DNA of 64,000 nt, from assembly GCA_023014485.1 (NCBI GenBank), contig JAJOZX010005796.1, positions 1 through 64,000 on the forward strand, written 5' to 3'. This document shows, piece after piece, positions 53,862 to 64,000 of this stretch (positions within the stretch are counted from its first letter, which is position 1; each line of letters begins with the position of its first letter). This DNA is from Bathynomus jamesi. Taxonomy: Eukaryota > Arthropoda > Malacostraca > Isopoda > Cirolanidae. Position numbers and translations under genes: made by a program. The notes beneath the pieces are model-generated. The model was not told the DNA's origin, made no database searches, and worked only from the letters and a program-made list of their open reading frames with translations.

Positions 53862-54728
53862 TACTTTTTCAAACAAATTAGAGGCTAAGGTCTAAAGGAA
53901 ATGAAATTGGCTTAGTTTTCAGGCAGTCTCAAAAAATTAGTTTAACAACTGCCAACTCTGAAATAAACTTAAATGATTGACTGAATAATTTATTTAATGC
54001 TGAGTTAATCAAAGAACTGCAGTTTGGCAGTGATATCAACATCTTAGTAACATGACTGAAGGATGCATGAAATGCTGTATGAGCAGGTATGCAGTGTGCC
54101 AACTGTTCTTATATATCAAAAAATGTTGCTTAAATAGGCTATTATCCAAACTTTCATGATGTGTCAAATGTTTCACTGGACCTAAAATATTTAAAAATTG
54201 AATCATTCCAGCATGAAGTTGTTACATTTGGAGATAATATGCATGCATTCTTTCTTATATTTAAAAAATGGAACAGAATTGGTCTATAATTTTCATACCA
54301 TAAATTACCTAGACCTTGGTAACTTTACACCATATATCAGAACCTTTCTGTTTTTTATACCCAATTTCAAATCAGTGTGAGGGTTGTTACAACTATGCAA
54401 CCCACCACCTAGTCCATTTGTTAACTTCATTTAATGATCCCTGTGACTCGACTTAGTCAATCAAAAAGTGCTTTGTATCAGCAATATGTCACGAGATAAG
54501 CTTCAAAACCATAGCTAGCAAATTCATTTATTCAAAGTAGTTTAGGTTTTATTGATAAAATTTGACTGTGAGAGTTGTTACTATGATCTACAGAATCAAT
54601 TTAACGTTTGATTTATTAAATTTGTTAGATACCCAAGTAAATTTCTGGGTGGCTGTGAATTTGCACATTTTCATAATTCATATTAGCAACACTTGTAAAG
54701 TACTCACTGCATAATGTAAATGTTATAG
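53862..54728. other. Unassigned sequence between hAT and palindromic Tc1
   Basis: No gene or element end recognised. Confidence 0.5.
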
Positions 54729-54928
54729 CAGTGGCCATAAGTCACACATCACCCCCATCAATTAAAAAAAAAATTATTTTAACGTAAAAGTAAAATACTG
54801 TACCAAAATTACTGTAAATGGTAGAAAAGATGTATTTAGAACTACTCAAGCATACAAAACATACTAATGAATTGCAGTCAGGATTTCGTATATTTACCTT
54901 TTTTTTTTTTCCCAGCAATTTGGCAATA

Positions 54929-55406
54929 CAGGTAAACCTTGAGTTATGATATTTCGTGTTAATGATGGTGATGAATTAAGACCATCTCCCTATTTGTGAT
55001 AAAAAAAATTTGCATTAATGATGGCCACTGGTCAGCCAAACTCGCTGATGCTCGGAAGAGGGAATGCATCTCTCGCACAACCCTCGACTTCAGCCTCTCC
55101 AGACTCCCCAGAGGCTGTGTGGGAGTCAGAGTGATGTCTCCACTCCACCTACAAGAGTCCCCTTAGCCTCGAAGGGGACATGTGATGACAACCAGGCTTG
55201 CTCTTAATAATGTGGTGAGTGTTGTTTAATTGTTTCCTATTGATTTTATCAGTATAGGAATTTTTTTTTCAGTGATACATGTGTGTTTGGGACTGGCTGG
55301 GAACATATCCCATTGAACCCCATGTTATAATGAACTCAATTTACGATATTTCAATTGTAATGGGGTTTTCAGGAATGCAACCCCATCATAAATCAAGGTT
55401 TACCTT
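54929..55406. mobile_element. Tc1/mariner-type MITE in the left palindrome arm
   Basis: Ends CAGGTAAACCTTGAGTTATG and AAGGTAAACCTTGATTTATG (inward) with TA on both sides (54927-54928, 55407-55408). 478 bp, non-coding. The matching right arm of the palindrome lacks it, so it arrived after the palindrome formed. Confidence 0.88.
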
Positions 55407-55409
55407 TAT

Positions 55410-55690
55410 GTCATGGCATGGAATTTACCAGTACTTCGCAATATTTCAGTGTAATTTCCTGTGCCCAAACCTTCTTTATGGCTTCAAGCAAATCATTCAG
55501 TGATGTAGGATTGTGATGGGTAACTTTTTCTTTGATGGTTCACCAACAGTTCTCTATTGGGTTTAAATTGGGCAAGTGTCCCAGCCAAGGTCTGATCAGC
55601 TGAAAACCCAAATTTCAGAGCCAATCAGAAGTGGCTTTGGTGCAGTGACATGGCACTCTTGTCTTGTTGGAAAAACATTGTGTGGCACAT
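55410..55690 (-). pseudogene. Tc1-type transposase 3' half, left arm
   Basis: Minus-strand reading includes FQQDKSAMSLHQSHF-like remnants, a LAGTLAQFKPNRELLVNHQR-like region in shifted frames and ASLNDLLEAIKKVWAQEI near 55490. It is more decayed than the right arm: the second Asp block has lost its G-A-P, and the SPDLNPIE block reads CPI-type codons (ACTTGCCCAATTTAAACCCA). Confidence 0.6.
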
Positions 55691-55719
55691 CTCCATAAAT
55701 AGCAACAACAACAACAACT

Positions 55720-56040
55720 GCAGGATATTTAGGTTTTTTCAACAAGACGGAGCACCATATCACTGTACCAAAGCCATGTCTGATTGGCTCTGAAATTTGG
55801 ATTTTCAGCTGATCAGACCTTGGCTGGGAAACTCGCCTGATTTAAACCCAATAGAGAACGGCTGGTGAACCATCAAAGAAAAAGTTACTTGTCACAATCC
55901 TACATCACTGAATGATTTGTTTGAAGCCATAAAGAAGGTGTGGGGTGCAGGAAATTACACCGGAGTGTTGTGAAATACTGGTAAATTCCATGCCACAATG
56001 TATCGCTGAAGTGCTGAAAAAAAAAAGGGTAAATGTATGA
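55720..56040 (+). pseudogene. Tc1-type transposase 3' half, right arm
   Basis: FFQQDGAPYHCTKAMSDWL with the second catalytic Asp, then LGNSPDLNPIENGW with the final Glu, then TIKEKVTCHNPTSLNDLFEA and IKKVWGAGNYTGVL. Two stops break the frame (after DWL and ENGW). It is truncated at the palindrome centre, so the first Asp and the HTH domains are missing. Confidence 0.8.
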
Positions 56041-56052
56041 AATACTGACTGC

Positions 56053-56792
56053 CAGAGGTATCGATTGCTCTAAAATAAGGGGGGGGGAGACACTTTGCCT
56101 TCAAACAGCCAATCAAACAATACTCTGAGTAGCTGTTGTGTGTAATATATCAATGTCGTAATTTACCATTTACCATTTTTTGTATTTTTCTCAGCATGTT
56201 GAAAAAACTCAATTGTATTTAATTATTTACGTCTTTCTTTATTTAAACATTTTTTTTGCAGAAATAAGAACACAATACAAACTATTTATAATATTTAACC
56301 TTTCATGTAACATAATATCACATACGTATGTTTAACCAAAATAAATCTTTTATTACCTGTAGACAACAGAGGTCAATGTACATAAACTGATAACAAAATA
56401 TGTTCATGAAATATAAAACAAATAAACTGCACTTTAATCCCACTTTGATATTGAAAATGATACGTAACAAAACCATTTATTTAACATATTTCCATTTCGC
56501 GTACTTAATGACCAAGAACACACAAATGCTACATGCAATTATTAAAATGCAAATTGACTGCTAAATTCCATGGTAAATATACACTGGTGTTCATGACAAT
56601 AATTTATAATACTGCTATTACATTTGCATATGCATATAATATGACATATAATGTCTTATTAGGTGCCATTAATAGTTAGCATTTATAGCAATTCATCCAT
56701 GAAAGTGGAGGGGACAACTGGTACGTTGTCCTCCCCTTTGTAAAAAGTGGGGGAGCATGTCCCCTGCATTCCCCCCACAATCGACGTCCATG
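56053..56792. mobile_element. Probable hAT MITE in the right palindrome arm
   Basis: Flanks CTGACTGC (56045-56052) and CTGATTGC (56793-56800) match at 7 of 8 bases, and the left arm has a single uninterrupted CTGACTGC at the equivalent place. The ends CAGAGGTATCGATTG and CATGGACGTCGATTG (inward) are weak inverted repeats. 740 bp, non-coding. Confidence 0.75.
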
Positions 56793-56945
56793 CTGATTGC
56801 AATTCATTAGTATGTTTTGTATGCTCAAGTAGTTTCTAAGTACATCTTTTCTATCATTTACAGTAGTTTTTTTATTTTACTTTTACATTAAAACATTTTT
56901 TTTTTAAATTGATGGGGTGATTTGTGACTTGTGGCCACCACTGTA

Positions 56946-59900
56946 TATGTATTTCACTGTACAGGAGTCCTTGTACAACAAACTCAATTAACAATTTGAT
57001 TTTATGACCAAATAGCTTTATGTAACATGCTTTGAATTAGCATAAGGTAAACTTAAGAAAAAATTAAAATGTCCCATGTGAACTACTTCCAATTATAAGG
57101 TAGCCAGCCATCATGTAGCCAGCACCACCTGGCTGTGCATTCTCCAAACCCATCAGCATGCCAGCTGCCACTGGTATGCTGGCTTTCATAACCTTCTAAA
57201 GTTCACCACTTTGAACAATGATGAAAGTGGTCAACTAAGTGGGGAAGACAGTTATGATGGTGGTATCCAAACAGTCTCAAGTGTCCTGCTGCTCTGCTTG
57301 AGTAACCCCTACACAACTCCATTTTCCTCCAGCCTCAGGGAGGAAAACCACTCAATGTTGAGTAAGCCCCTGCCAGCCACCACTATATGAGTACCGTACT
57401 GTACAGTACATATTTACATTTTATATAGCTAGCTATATTTTGTCCATGTGTATGTTTATTTTCTTATGTTTTAATGTTGAGTTATTATATGTGTGGTAGT
57501 AATTGCATATTTGCTATCCCCCTTTAATACATGGGTTGCTATGTGAAAATATGCTTCATTTTACATAAATTCACTTTATGTAACACTTTTTAGGAACATA
57601 ACCCTTATGTTAAATAAGGACTTCTTGTATGTAAATCTAATGACACTTACATAGTTAGCACATAATAATAATTTTGTACACCTTAATATTAGACTTAAAT
57701 CCAATTTTCATTACTGAAAGATCAGTTAGTTAAAGGTGGGTGGAAAGACCACCTGTGGGAATGTATGTGCCATTCTTGAAACATTAAGAACTGGTAAAGT
57801 ATACTCAGACCCCACTAATTCAGCACATTTGGGGATCTACCCTTGTCAAAATACCCAAAGGGTCCGGAATTATGGCAAAGTTCTAAAATTTGTTGGATAT
57901 TTCAACATTTTGTTGAAATATAGGGGTTTTCCCAGCAACTTCAGTAGGTAATTTGACTATGAAGAAAATGCACATGAATTTCAGAAGCTTGGTGAAATAA
58001 GTGGGATATTTTGTCAAGCAAGGGGTTCACACACACACACTGCCTTGAGGAAGCCCAATTGCAGCAATCTCTAGACTAGATGCTTAAGGATAATTTTTAG
58101 TAAATAAATACTTGTGTATAAATGTGTTACACATGCTAAGGAGTAGTTAGATAAATGGGAAATTTATTTTTTAGCAATAAATACACATGGTATTTGTTCA
58201 GTTAATCCACAAATAATTATATTACAATACTAGATAAAAATTATTGTGACCTATTTGTTGCCATGAGTATTGTCACCCTTCTACCAATAATGTACAAAGT
58301 GTAATAAGCTTAAATTTCCATAAATCTTGATCATGCGCGTGGTTCAGATGTACCACATGGTGAGTGCTGTGTAATTTGACTATTTTTACCAAATCATCTG
58401 AAATTTGACTGATATTTCAACAGGCAGAAAAATAGCCAAATTATTGCAATAGCCTTGGATAAAAGAATTGTATATCACCTTTTCTGTCTCCTCTTATTCT
58501 CATACAGTTAAGGGAAATTTCACCCTCTGAGCTCACAAATTCTACTATTGCAACAATGTTTCAGTGACATTTTTGTTTTACATATAATGCACCAATACAA
58601 AAGTTCCTGTAGTAAGTCTTGACACAGACTCTTAATTTGAAACATTTCAAATGTTGAAGCTCTGCAACACTTCTACAGGTGGCATACTCTCCCAGCCACT
58701 ACTATCTGTCAGGTTCTGGTCAGATTCTGAAAGTTCATCAAGAGAAGTGGGCTGAAGGTAGCATTGCTTAACACTTTCGCATTCTGCGCAAGTGCCTATT
58801 TCTTAACCCCTACCATTCTAGGCTTGCAAGCAGTAAAAAATATAACTCAATCTTGAAATGACAGAAATTGCATCAAAACATGACGACTTTAGATTTTTTT
58901 TTTACCAAATGACGCAAAATGGGTCATTGGAACCTTTACACAAAATTTTTTTTTCAGGCAATTTGTGTCATTGAAATGCAAAAGTGTTAAATGGGCTTTG
59001 ATCTGTAGTGTTACGATACAAGGCTATTTTATAATGGCCAAGAGGCCCCACCTTTCTGGACTGTTGGATGGATTTGGCTGCTGTACAATTTTTCCAAATG
59101 TCTTCATACTTCCCTTTCTCTAACTTATATATGATCCTCACAACCCTGACATGTGTTTGTGGAATACTAGAGCAACATAGGAAGTAATTTCAGGTCAGGT
59201 TAGTATAAAGATGCCTATTTATTACACAAATTTATTTTGATTTGCTGCAAATAGTAAATTCTGTAGGAAAAAAAAAGCAAAAAAAAAATGAGGGCCATTA
59301 CTTATTAAATGCATTAACTTCATCAGTGTGTCAGTAAAATTATTCAAGATAAATAGGAAAATCTGGTACTGTTTAAAACCTGATGGGATGTTTCTTATCC
59401 AGCACCAAGAATAAAATTATAAAGTTTTATTATGACAAATGATCATGATAAAAATGTCATATATTTATGTCCTGTCCTATTTTTCACCTCAGACATGGCA
59501 TGACATTTTTTAATATAGCTTACTCTGTGGACATGTTACAGAATTGTTATGTTCAGATTCATAAAATACTGAGTGTTAGCATTCAAATGATATATAATTT
59601 ACTGCATTTTGATGAATTTCACATTTTGGCTCTCAGGTTGACATTTTGCAACAAGCTAGCCTCTTTTCTTTAAATGTAAGCCTACACTTAATATTTGTGT
59701 TAACTATTAAGGTACTCTTAAAAATGCTTTAATATGACTATCAAAGAATAAAAAGGTCATCCACACACTTCCTGTAAAACCTTGATTAAATAAAAAAAGT
59801 TTAAACACTTAGAAAGGCAAACATTCTCATACTAGATTATAAAACCATCTTCATATTTGCTTTAAGTTTTCATACATTGAAACTTCTTAAATGGTACTTT

Positions 59901-60602
59901 AAACTGAATAATTATCCAGTTTTAATATTTGATGAACTAGTTAATTTTTTAAATAAACAATTTTGAACAACAATTAGTAAAAGTTCCCAGGGATATAATT
60001 TATTTTAGTTTATAGTTTAATTTCCCATTTTATTTAAAAGTAGGCCCTATGGTAAAAATGTTAAAGTACTTGAAGAAAGGTATCCTTAGGTTGAATTTTA
60101 CTTTGCATTCACTATGAGCTTTAAAGACATTGTCCTGTTTCAAATTCAAAGTTATTATGTAACAGCTGAAAGAAAGCATCTTGTGGCTGTATATAGCTAT
60201 AATTTGTGGTGACCATTATCTAGTAATATTAGCAGTTACAATGCAGAGGCTTAGTTCATCAACCACCTACCCTTTGGAGCATATTTGAAGAATTTGGCAG
60301 ATACTGCAGCAAGACTAGAGTGACTACAGAAAGACTCCCCCCCCCACCCTCTTCATGATTTTGCACCCACATCAAAAATTTTATAAAAATATTTTTAAAG
60401 TACCATAAACTAGGAGTAGCTATAAATTTAAAATCTATTACTATTATATCTACTGGCTTTGAAATACCGAGTTCCCTTCCAAATTTGGCTTATTTTATTT
60501 CTGCAACATCACTAGTTAATTATGGTACTATTTAAAAAAAATTACAAATTTGTAAGTGTTTGCAGTCACCATCATCATTATTCCTTCCAAGATGGAATAT
60601 GT
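56946..60602. other. 3.7 kb without recognised gene or element
   Basis: No coding exon, RNA gene or clear transposon was found. A stretch near 57800-57875 (CAGACCCCACTAATTCAGCA) looks like one end of a pogo-type MITE but I found no partner. A CA run lies near 58029-58040. Composition is even and AT-rich. Confidence 0.5.
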
Positions 60603-60775
60603 TGTAGCCAATGTTGTAACACACTTCCCATTGATCAGCGAAGTTAAGCAACATTGGGTCAGATAGTAGTTGGATGGGAGACCATCTGCTCCATTCAGTC
60701 TTGACTTCCTTCTTTCTTTTATGGTTGTCCACTTCCATGTTTCTCTTGGCCTTCCCTGCCATCTTGCAGTCACCA
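60603..60775 (+). mobile_element. 5S rRNA-derived SINE, copy 2
   Basis: GTAGCCAATGTTGTAACAC, GATCAGCGAAGTTAAGCAAC, ATTGGGTCAGATAGTAG and TTGGATGGGAGACC follow the same 5S-like head as the copy at 9958-10169. The body after about 60690 differs (CTTGACTTCCTTCTTTC onwards), so it is either a related subfamily with another 3' part or a truncated head joined to other sequence. Confidence 0.7.
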
Positions 60776-61019
60776 CCTTATGTTATTTAATTCATAAAAT
60801 TTTGTACCATGCACATTTTTTTAGTTCATATCTATTAAATCTCTAATTCACCAATAATTCTTCTTTTAAATTTTACCCCTTGCCTCTGATGATAAATTCA
60901 AATTTCTCAAACATCCCATCTACTAGTAAGAATAATTACTTGTTACAACAAAAAGAATCTATGCTGAACAATTACAACAGCTCATACCTATGTAAAATGT
61001 ATGGGAAAAGTTAAAAAAT
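60776..61019. other. Spacer
   Basis: No gene recognised. Confidence 0.4.
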
Positions 61020-62215
61020 AAAATAAAAGATGTTCAAAGTAAATATTTTCCTCAGTGTAAAAATAAGAATCAGAAATAACAGAGAACCCTGGATAAATCT
61101 GTCTATTAAGAAAGGAATAAGAGATGAGAAAGGCCTTCAGCAAATTTAAGAGAACTCAAAATGAAAAGGACCTTGAAAGCTATAAAAATAAGAGACAAGA
61201 AAGCAAGAAACTTATAAAAGATAGTAAACGCAATTTAGAGAGGAACTTAGCCAAAAATTGTAAAGGAAATCCTAAAAAGTTCTTTAGTCATTTCAACTTG
61301 AAAAATAAATCTAATAAAAAAAATTGGACGCCTTCATGCTGACAACAAAATTATTGATGATGATTTTGAAATTGTTGAGGAACTAAATAGATATTTCTGC
61401 TCAGTATTTACAAAGGAAACTAAATAAAATTCCAGATTTTACGTTAGTAACACAAGAGATATAAATCATATATATTTTGAGGAAGTGGATATCTTGAGAG
61501 CAATTGATAGGCTAAACATAGATAAGTTACCAGGACCTGATGAAATTTATCCTAAAATAGTAAAGGAAGCAAAATATAGCATAGCCCAAGCTCTTAAAAT
61601 ACTTTTCAACCTTTCACTGATTAACAGCGAAGTTCCAGAAGACTGGAAAAAAGGAAATGTAGTCCCCCTTTTCAAAAAAGGAAACAAAAACCTAGCTAAA
61701 AACTATAGACCAATTAGTTTAACTTCTATTATTTGCAAATTACTTGAAAGTGTCACCAGAGACAAAACTACAATATTCTTAGAAGAAGGATTAATTAGTA
61801 ATATTTAGAGCAAGACAAAGACAGACTAGAAAAAGTACAAAAGAGAGCCACAAGGATGATACTATGCCTTGGACACCTTAGTTACAGAGAGAGATTGGAG
61901 CACCTAAACATGTTTCCCCTAAAGCAAAGAAGGTTACGAGGTGATATGATAGAAATACCATATATAAAATAATAAATGAGTTAGTGAACATAGACTTCCA
62001 CTCTCTTTTTACAAAGGATCACAATGATAGGACAAGAGGCCATAGCCTTAAGCTTTTTCAGCAAAGATGTAAATCACAGTTAGTACAACATAGTTTTTCA
62101 AATAGAATAGTAAAATTCTGGAATAGCTTAGATGAAGAAGTTGTGAGTTCCCATACTTTGGAGACTTTTAAGAATAAACTAGATAAATTAATGACTGAAA
62201 GAGGTATTTCGTAGT
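61020..62215 (+). mobile_element. CR1-like LINE with RT core deleted
   Basis: The linker, RT fingers and C-terminal end are all present in order, but the palm with the catalytic motifs is missing at about 61805. The length is therefore about 1.2 kb. Confidence 0.82.
61124..62212 (+). pseudogene. CR1-like ORF2 remnant
   Basis: 61124-61340 carries the pre-RT linker (KAFSKFKRTQNEKDLESYKN, then KNCKGNPKKFFSHFN). After a frameshift, ADNKIIDDDFEIVEELNRYF and CSVFTKET, then 61485-61800 with RLNIDKLPGPDEIYPKIVKE, VPEDWKKGNVVPLFKKGNKN and YRPISLTSIICKLLESV, the RT fingers. At about 61805 it jumps to DRLEKVQKRATRMILCLGHL and SYRERLEHLNMFPLKQRRLR, the thumb/C-terminal region, then RGHSLKLFQQRCKSQLVQHS and FSNRIVKFWNSLDEEVVSSH to the end. 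No ADD motif remains. Confidence 0.85.
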
Positions 62216-62278
62216 GACGTTTTACTGGAACTGGTAATGGTGTGGAGAAGAGGTTTGTGAACCCTTCCCACATATACA

Positions 62279-64000
62279 TTAGGGTGGTCCACTCTTATAG
62301 GGGTGGAATTTTTTTTTGTGATTTGTTTTTATTGCTGGGTTGTAACTTATGAGGATGGATGAGAAAACACCTCTGGGAAAGTTTTATTTGAATCAGTTAA
62401 TTTGTAGGGGTAGCACATGACACTTGAAGTTTTGGTATAATCTGAAAATCACAGCAAAGTTAATCTTGGTGACAGTACATGACTATTAGGGTAACTAACA
62501 ATTCCGAAATGAATTGACTAACAATTCCCTCTGCACCTCATTTGATCTTTGTTTTTCGCCCAGTTGCCAGGCTGACTTCAGTGGTTGAGGAAACTGCTTC
62601 CTGTAGTTAGCAACAACTTGCAGGAGATACTGCAGTTGTTCCTCATTCCTGGTGTGGCAGCCGTTGTATTCATTAATGAGAGCAACCCCCCTCTCTGCAT
62701 GATCGTTCACGACAGAGAGGTTTGCCACTGATTTCTTCGCTATTTGGTAATCAGGATCACTGTCCCAATCCCACACCTCCTTCCTCAGGTATCCCACACC
62801 TGACCCCAGAGACAACAGCAGTCTTTTTGAGTTTGCTGTTGGTAGTGACTCGATTGAAGCCCCCTCAGCAACACCTTTCCTTCTCTTCTGGCAATCAAGC
62901 TTTCCTTCAACTTCCTCCATCACCTTCACCATTGCTGTTTTAGTCTCTTCAGACACCTCAGGATCGAAAATCGCGAAGCCCACCATCTCCGAAAGATACC
63001 AAAGATGACCACCGAGTTTTTTTAATGCCACTTCCGAAATTTTGGGGTCATGGTATTCCCGAAGACTCTGCAGAAGACTGAGGTCGCTGCGAGGCGCAGC
63101 AGCAGCTATTGGCACTGTCATCCATGCCTGCAGGTAGATGGAAAGAGCGAAGACACTGACATCCTTAAGACACTTTTGCTCTCGTGGAGTGAGGGCTGGG
63201 ATTTGTCCTCTGAACAGCCACACCTTCAATGAATAGATCACCTTACATAACCATCTGGCTTGGTGCATGGGGCCAGGTCGCTTGAAGGTGTAGTTGTCAA
63301 TGCTCCCCCCCAAGAAAATGATGGACAGATCGAGGAATTCCTGATAGTCATCTCGAAAGGATTTTGAGGAGTGTTTTTCCTCAGCAAAGCGGAGAATCCA
63401 ATCTCTAATGGGGGCCAAGAGTCGATGCACCTCTTCATCATCCCATCCGGTGCCGTATGTTCCTGTGTCGATGAAGGTCCATTTGCTCTGAAACCTGCTG
63501 AACAATGGAACATCAGGTCCACTCGTTGGGCCATAGCAAGCAGTGAAAACTCCACCGATCATCACTTCCATGATGTGATGACGGCAGGCAAAATGGAGGT
63601 CTTTCTTCAACTTCTGCTCCAACAACACACATGCTCCATTCAAACGACCAGCATTGGAGGCAGTGGTGTCGAAACACATCCCCACGACAGTTTCTTCGAG
63701 GCCCCAATCAGTCAATAATTCAAAAACTGCGCTGGCTTGGTGTTCTCCTGATCCAGTTGGTATTTTGGGGACTCCAAGGAGCTGAGATTGACCTGAAAAG
63801 GAGGAAATGAGCACAGGCAGCCGATCCACATGCGCATGGTCTCTGGTGTTGAGGAGGTCTGGAATAAGTTTTCCATCCCAGTAGATGATTGCAGGACCGG
63901 ACTGAAAGGAAGCTTTTAGGCTACTGCAGATCATGATCCGATGTCGTTCTCTCTGCCGTTTGATGGAGGTCCGGGTGATGTTAAAATTCATTGGGCTGTG
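62279..64000 (-). mobile_element. Second RNase H-like TIR transposon, partial
   Basis: It starts TTAGGGTGGTCCACTC, whose first eight bases equal the terminus of the element at 21959-25247. The encoded protein is homologous. The other end is beyond the window. Confidence 0.7.
62495..63991 (-). CDS. RNase H-like transposase candidate, intronless copy (5' partial)
   Basis: About 498 codons are open from 63991 to the stop at 62495. The frame begins near the window edge and the true N-terminus may lie beyond it. AIIYWDGKL (Asp39), GMCFDTTASNAGR (Asp108) and FACRHHIMEV (C136, H139) give a D..D..CxxH series like a hAT RNase H domain. Further conserved blocks are SGPDVPLFSRFQ, MHQARWLCKVIYSLKV, LGGHLWYLSEMVGF and SVVNDHAERGVALINEYN. 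The copy at 22277-24910 has introns after FDTTSSNTG and after VFQR, while this one reads straight through both places. No stop is present, so it may be the more intact member. Confidence 0.78.
   Translation of the reverse strand: MNFNITRTSIKRQRERHRIMICSSLKASFQSGPAIIYWDGKLIPDLLNTRDHAHVDRLPVLISSFSGQSQLLGVPKIPTGSGEHQASAVFELLTDWGLEETVVGMCFDTTASNAGRLNGACVLLEQKLKKDLHFACRHHIMEVMIGGVFTACYGPTSGPDVPLFSRFQSKWTFIDTGTYGTGWDDEEVHRLLAPIRDWILRFAEEKHSSKSFRDDYQEFLDLSIIFLGGSIDNYTFKRPGPMHQARWLCKVIYSLKVWLFRGQIPALTPREQKCLKDVSVFALSIYLQAWMTVPIAAAAPRSDLSLLQSLREYHDPKISEVALKKLGGHLWYLSEMVGFAIFDPEVSEETKTAMVKVMEEVEGKLDCQKRRKGVAEGASIESLPTANSKRLLLSLGSGVGYLRKEVWDWDSDPDYQIAKKSVANLSVVNDHAERGVALINEYNGCHTRNEEQLQYLLQVVANYRKQFPQPLKSAWQLGEKQRSNEVQRELLVNSFRNC

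Larger units (their letters stand above)
54729..56943. mobile_element. Palindromic (foldback) Tc1 derivative, 3' half duplicated
   Basis: The outer ends read CAGTGGCCATAAGTCACACA and CAGTGGTGGCCACAAGTCAC inward and continue as inverted repeats for about 190 bp. After setting aside two inserted MITEs the arms remain reverse complements to a centre near 55690-55725. Each arm carries the 3' half of a Tc1-type transposase pointing outward: QQDGAPYHCTKAMSDW and GNSPDLNPIEN in the right arm, and the same on the minus strand in the left arm. No 5' half or HTH is present. It is the mirror of the structure at 8535-9665, made from the opposite half of a different element. Confidence 0.85.

Noticed and set aside
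57736..57951. 71-codon open frame
   Set aside because: The DNA resembles the end of a pogo-type MITE (CAGACCCCACTAATTCAGCA) more than coding sequence. No partner end was found, so neither is called.

Overview
This 64 kb window is AT-rich eukaryotic DNA, almost certainly from an invertebrate animal. An arthropod such as a chelicerate or crustacean is my best guess, but the sequence does not prove it. Long (AT)n microsatellites, spliced host exons with GT-AG borders, Penelope-like, CR1-like, Tc1/mariner and hAT elements, and 5S-derived SINEs all point the same way. There is no prokaryotic gene organisation.

One host gene can be supported, on the minus strand. Its exons lie at 46186-46359, 19262-19535, 18519-18689 and 18036-18274. 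All borders are GT-AG and the codon phases join exactly. It encodes a lysine/histidine-rich, acidic-patch nuclear protein that may be the N-terminal part of PRP4 kinase (PRPF4B). The intron between 19536 and 46185 is about 26.6 kb and is filled mostly with transposons. The start and the C-terminal exons are not visible here.

Layout. 1-1812: nothing recognised. 1813-3660: Penelope-like element with an inverted partial copy. 3840-5045: two decayed mariner transposases in tandem. 5447-5577: a long hairpin. 5880-8130: decayed LINE. 8535-9665: near-perfect palindrome built from the 5' half of a mariner element. 9958-10169: 5S rRNA-derived SINE. 10743-11690: deleted Tc1. 11703-12268: hAT MITE. 14453-16720: a second Penelope-like element with an inverted copy, split by a hAT MITE. 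18036-46359: the host gene. Its large intron holds (i) a TIR transposon at 21959-25247 encoding a spliced RNase H-like protein of an uncharacterised family, (ii) Tc1/mariner elements, (iii) Penelope fragments, (iv) CR1 LINEs, (v) a Tigger-like MITE carrying a minisatellite, (vi) a 4.7 kb long-TIR transposon at 39321-44028 with a second unassigned transposase-like protein, and (vii) a 2.1 kb purine tract next to an exon. 47489-53853: a hAT element with a second hAT nested in it. 54729-56943: a palindromic Tc1 derivative with two further MITEs inside. 60603-60775: second 5S SINE. 61020-62215: CR1-like LINE. 62279-64000: start of a second, intronless member of the 21959-25247 transposon family.

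The strongest candidates for something not well described are the paired RNase H-like transposons (one with introns, one without), the 39-44 kb long-TIR transposon, and the two foldback elements made from opposite halves of Tc1/mariner transposons. Every mobile-element reading frame shows decay except the partial one at the right edge, which is open to the window end.
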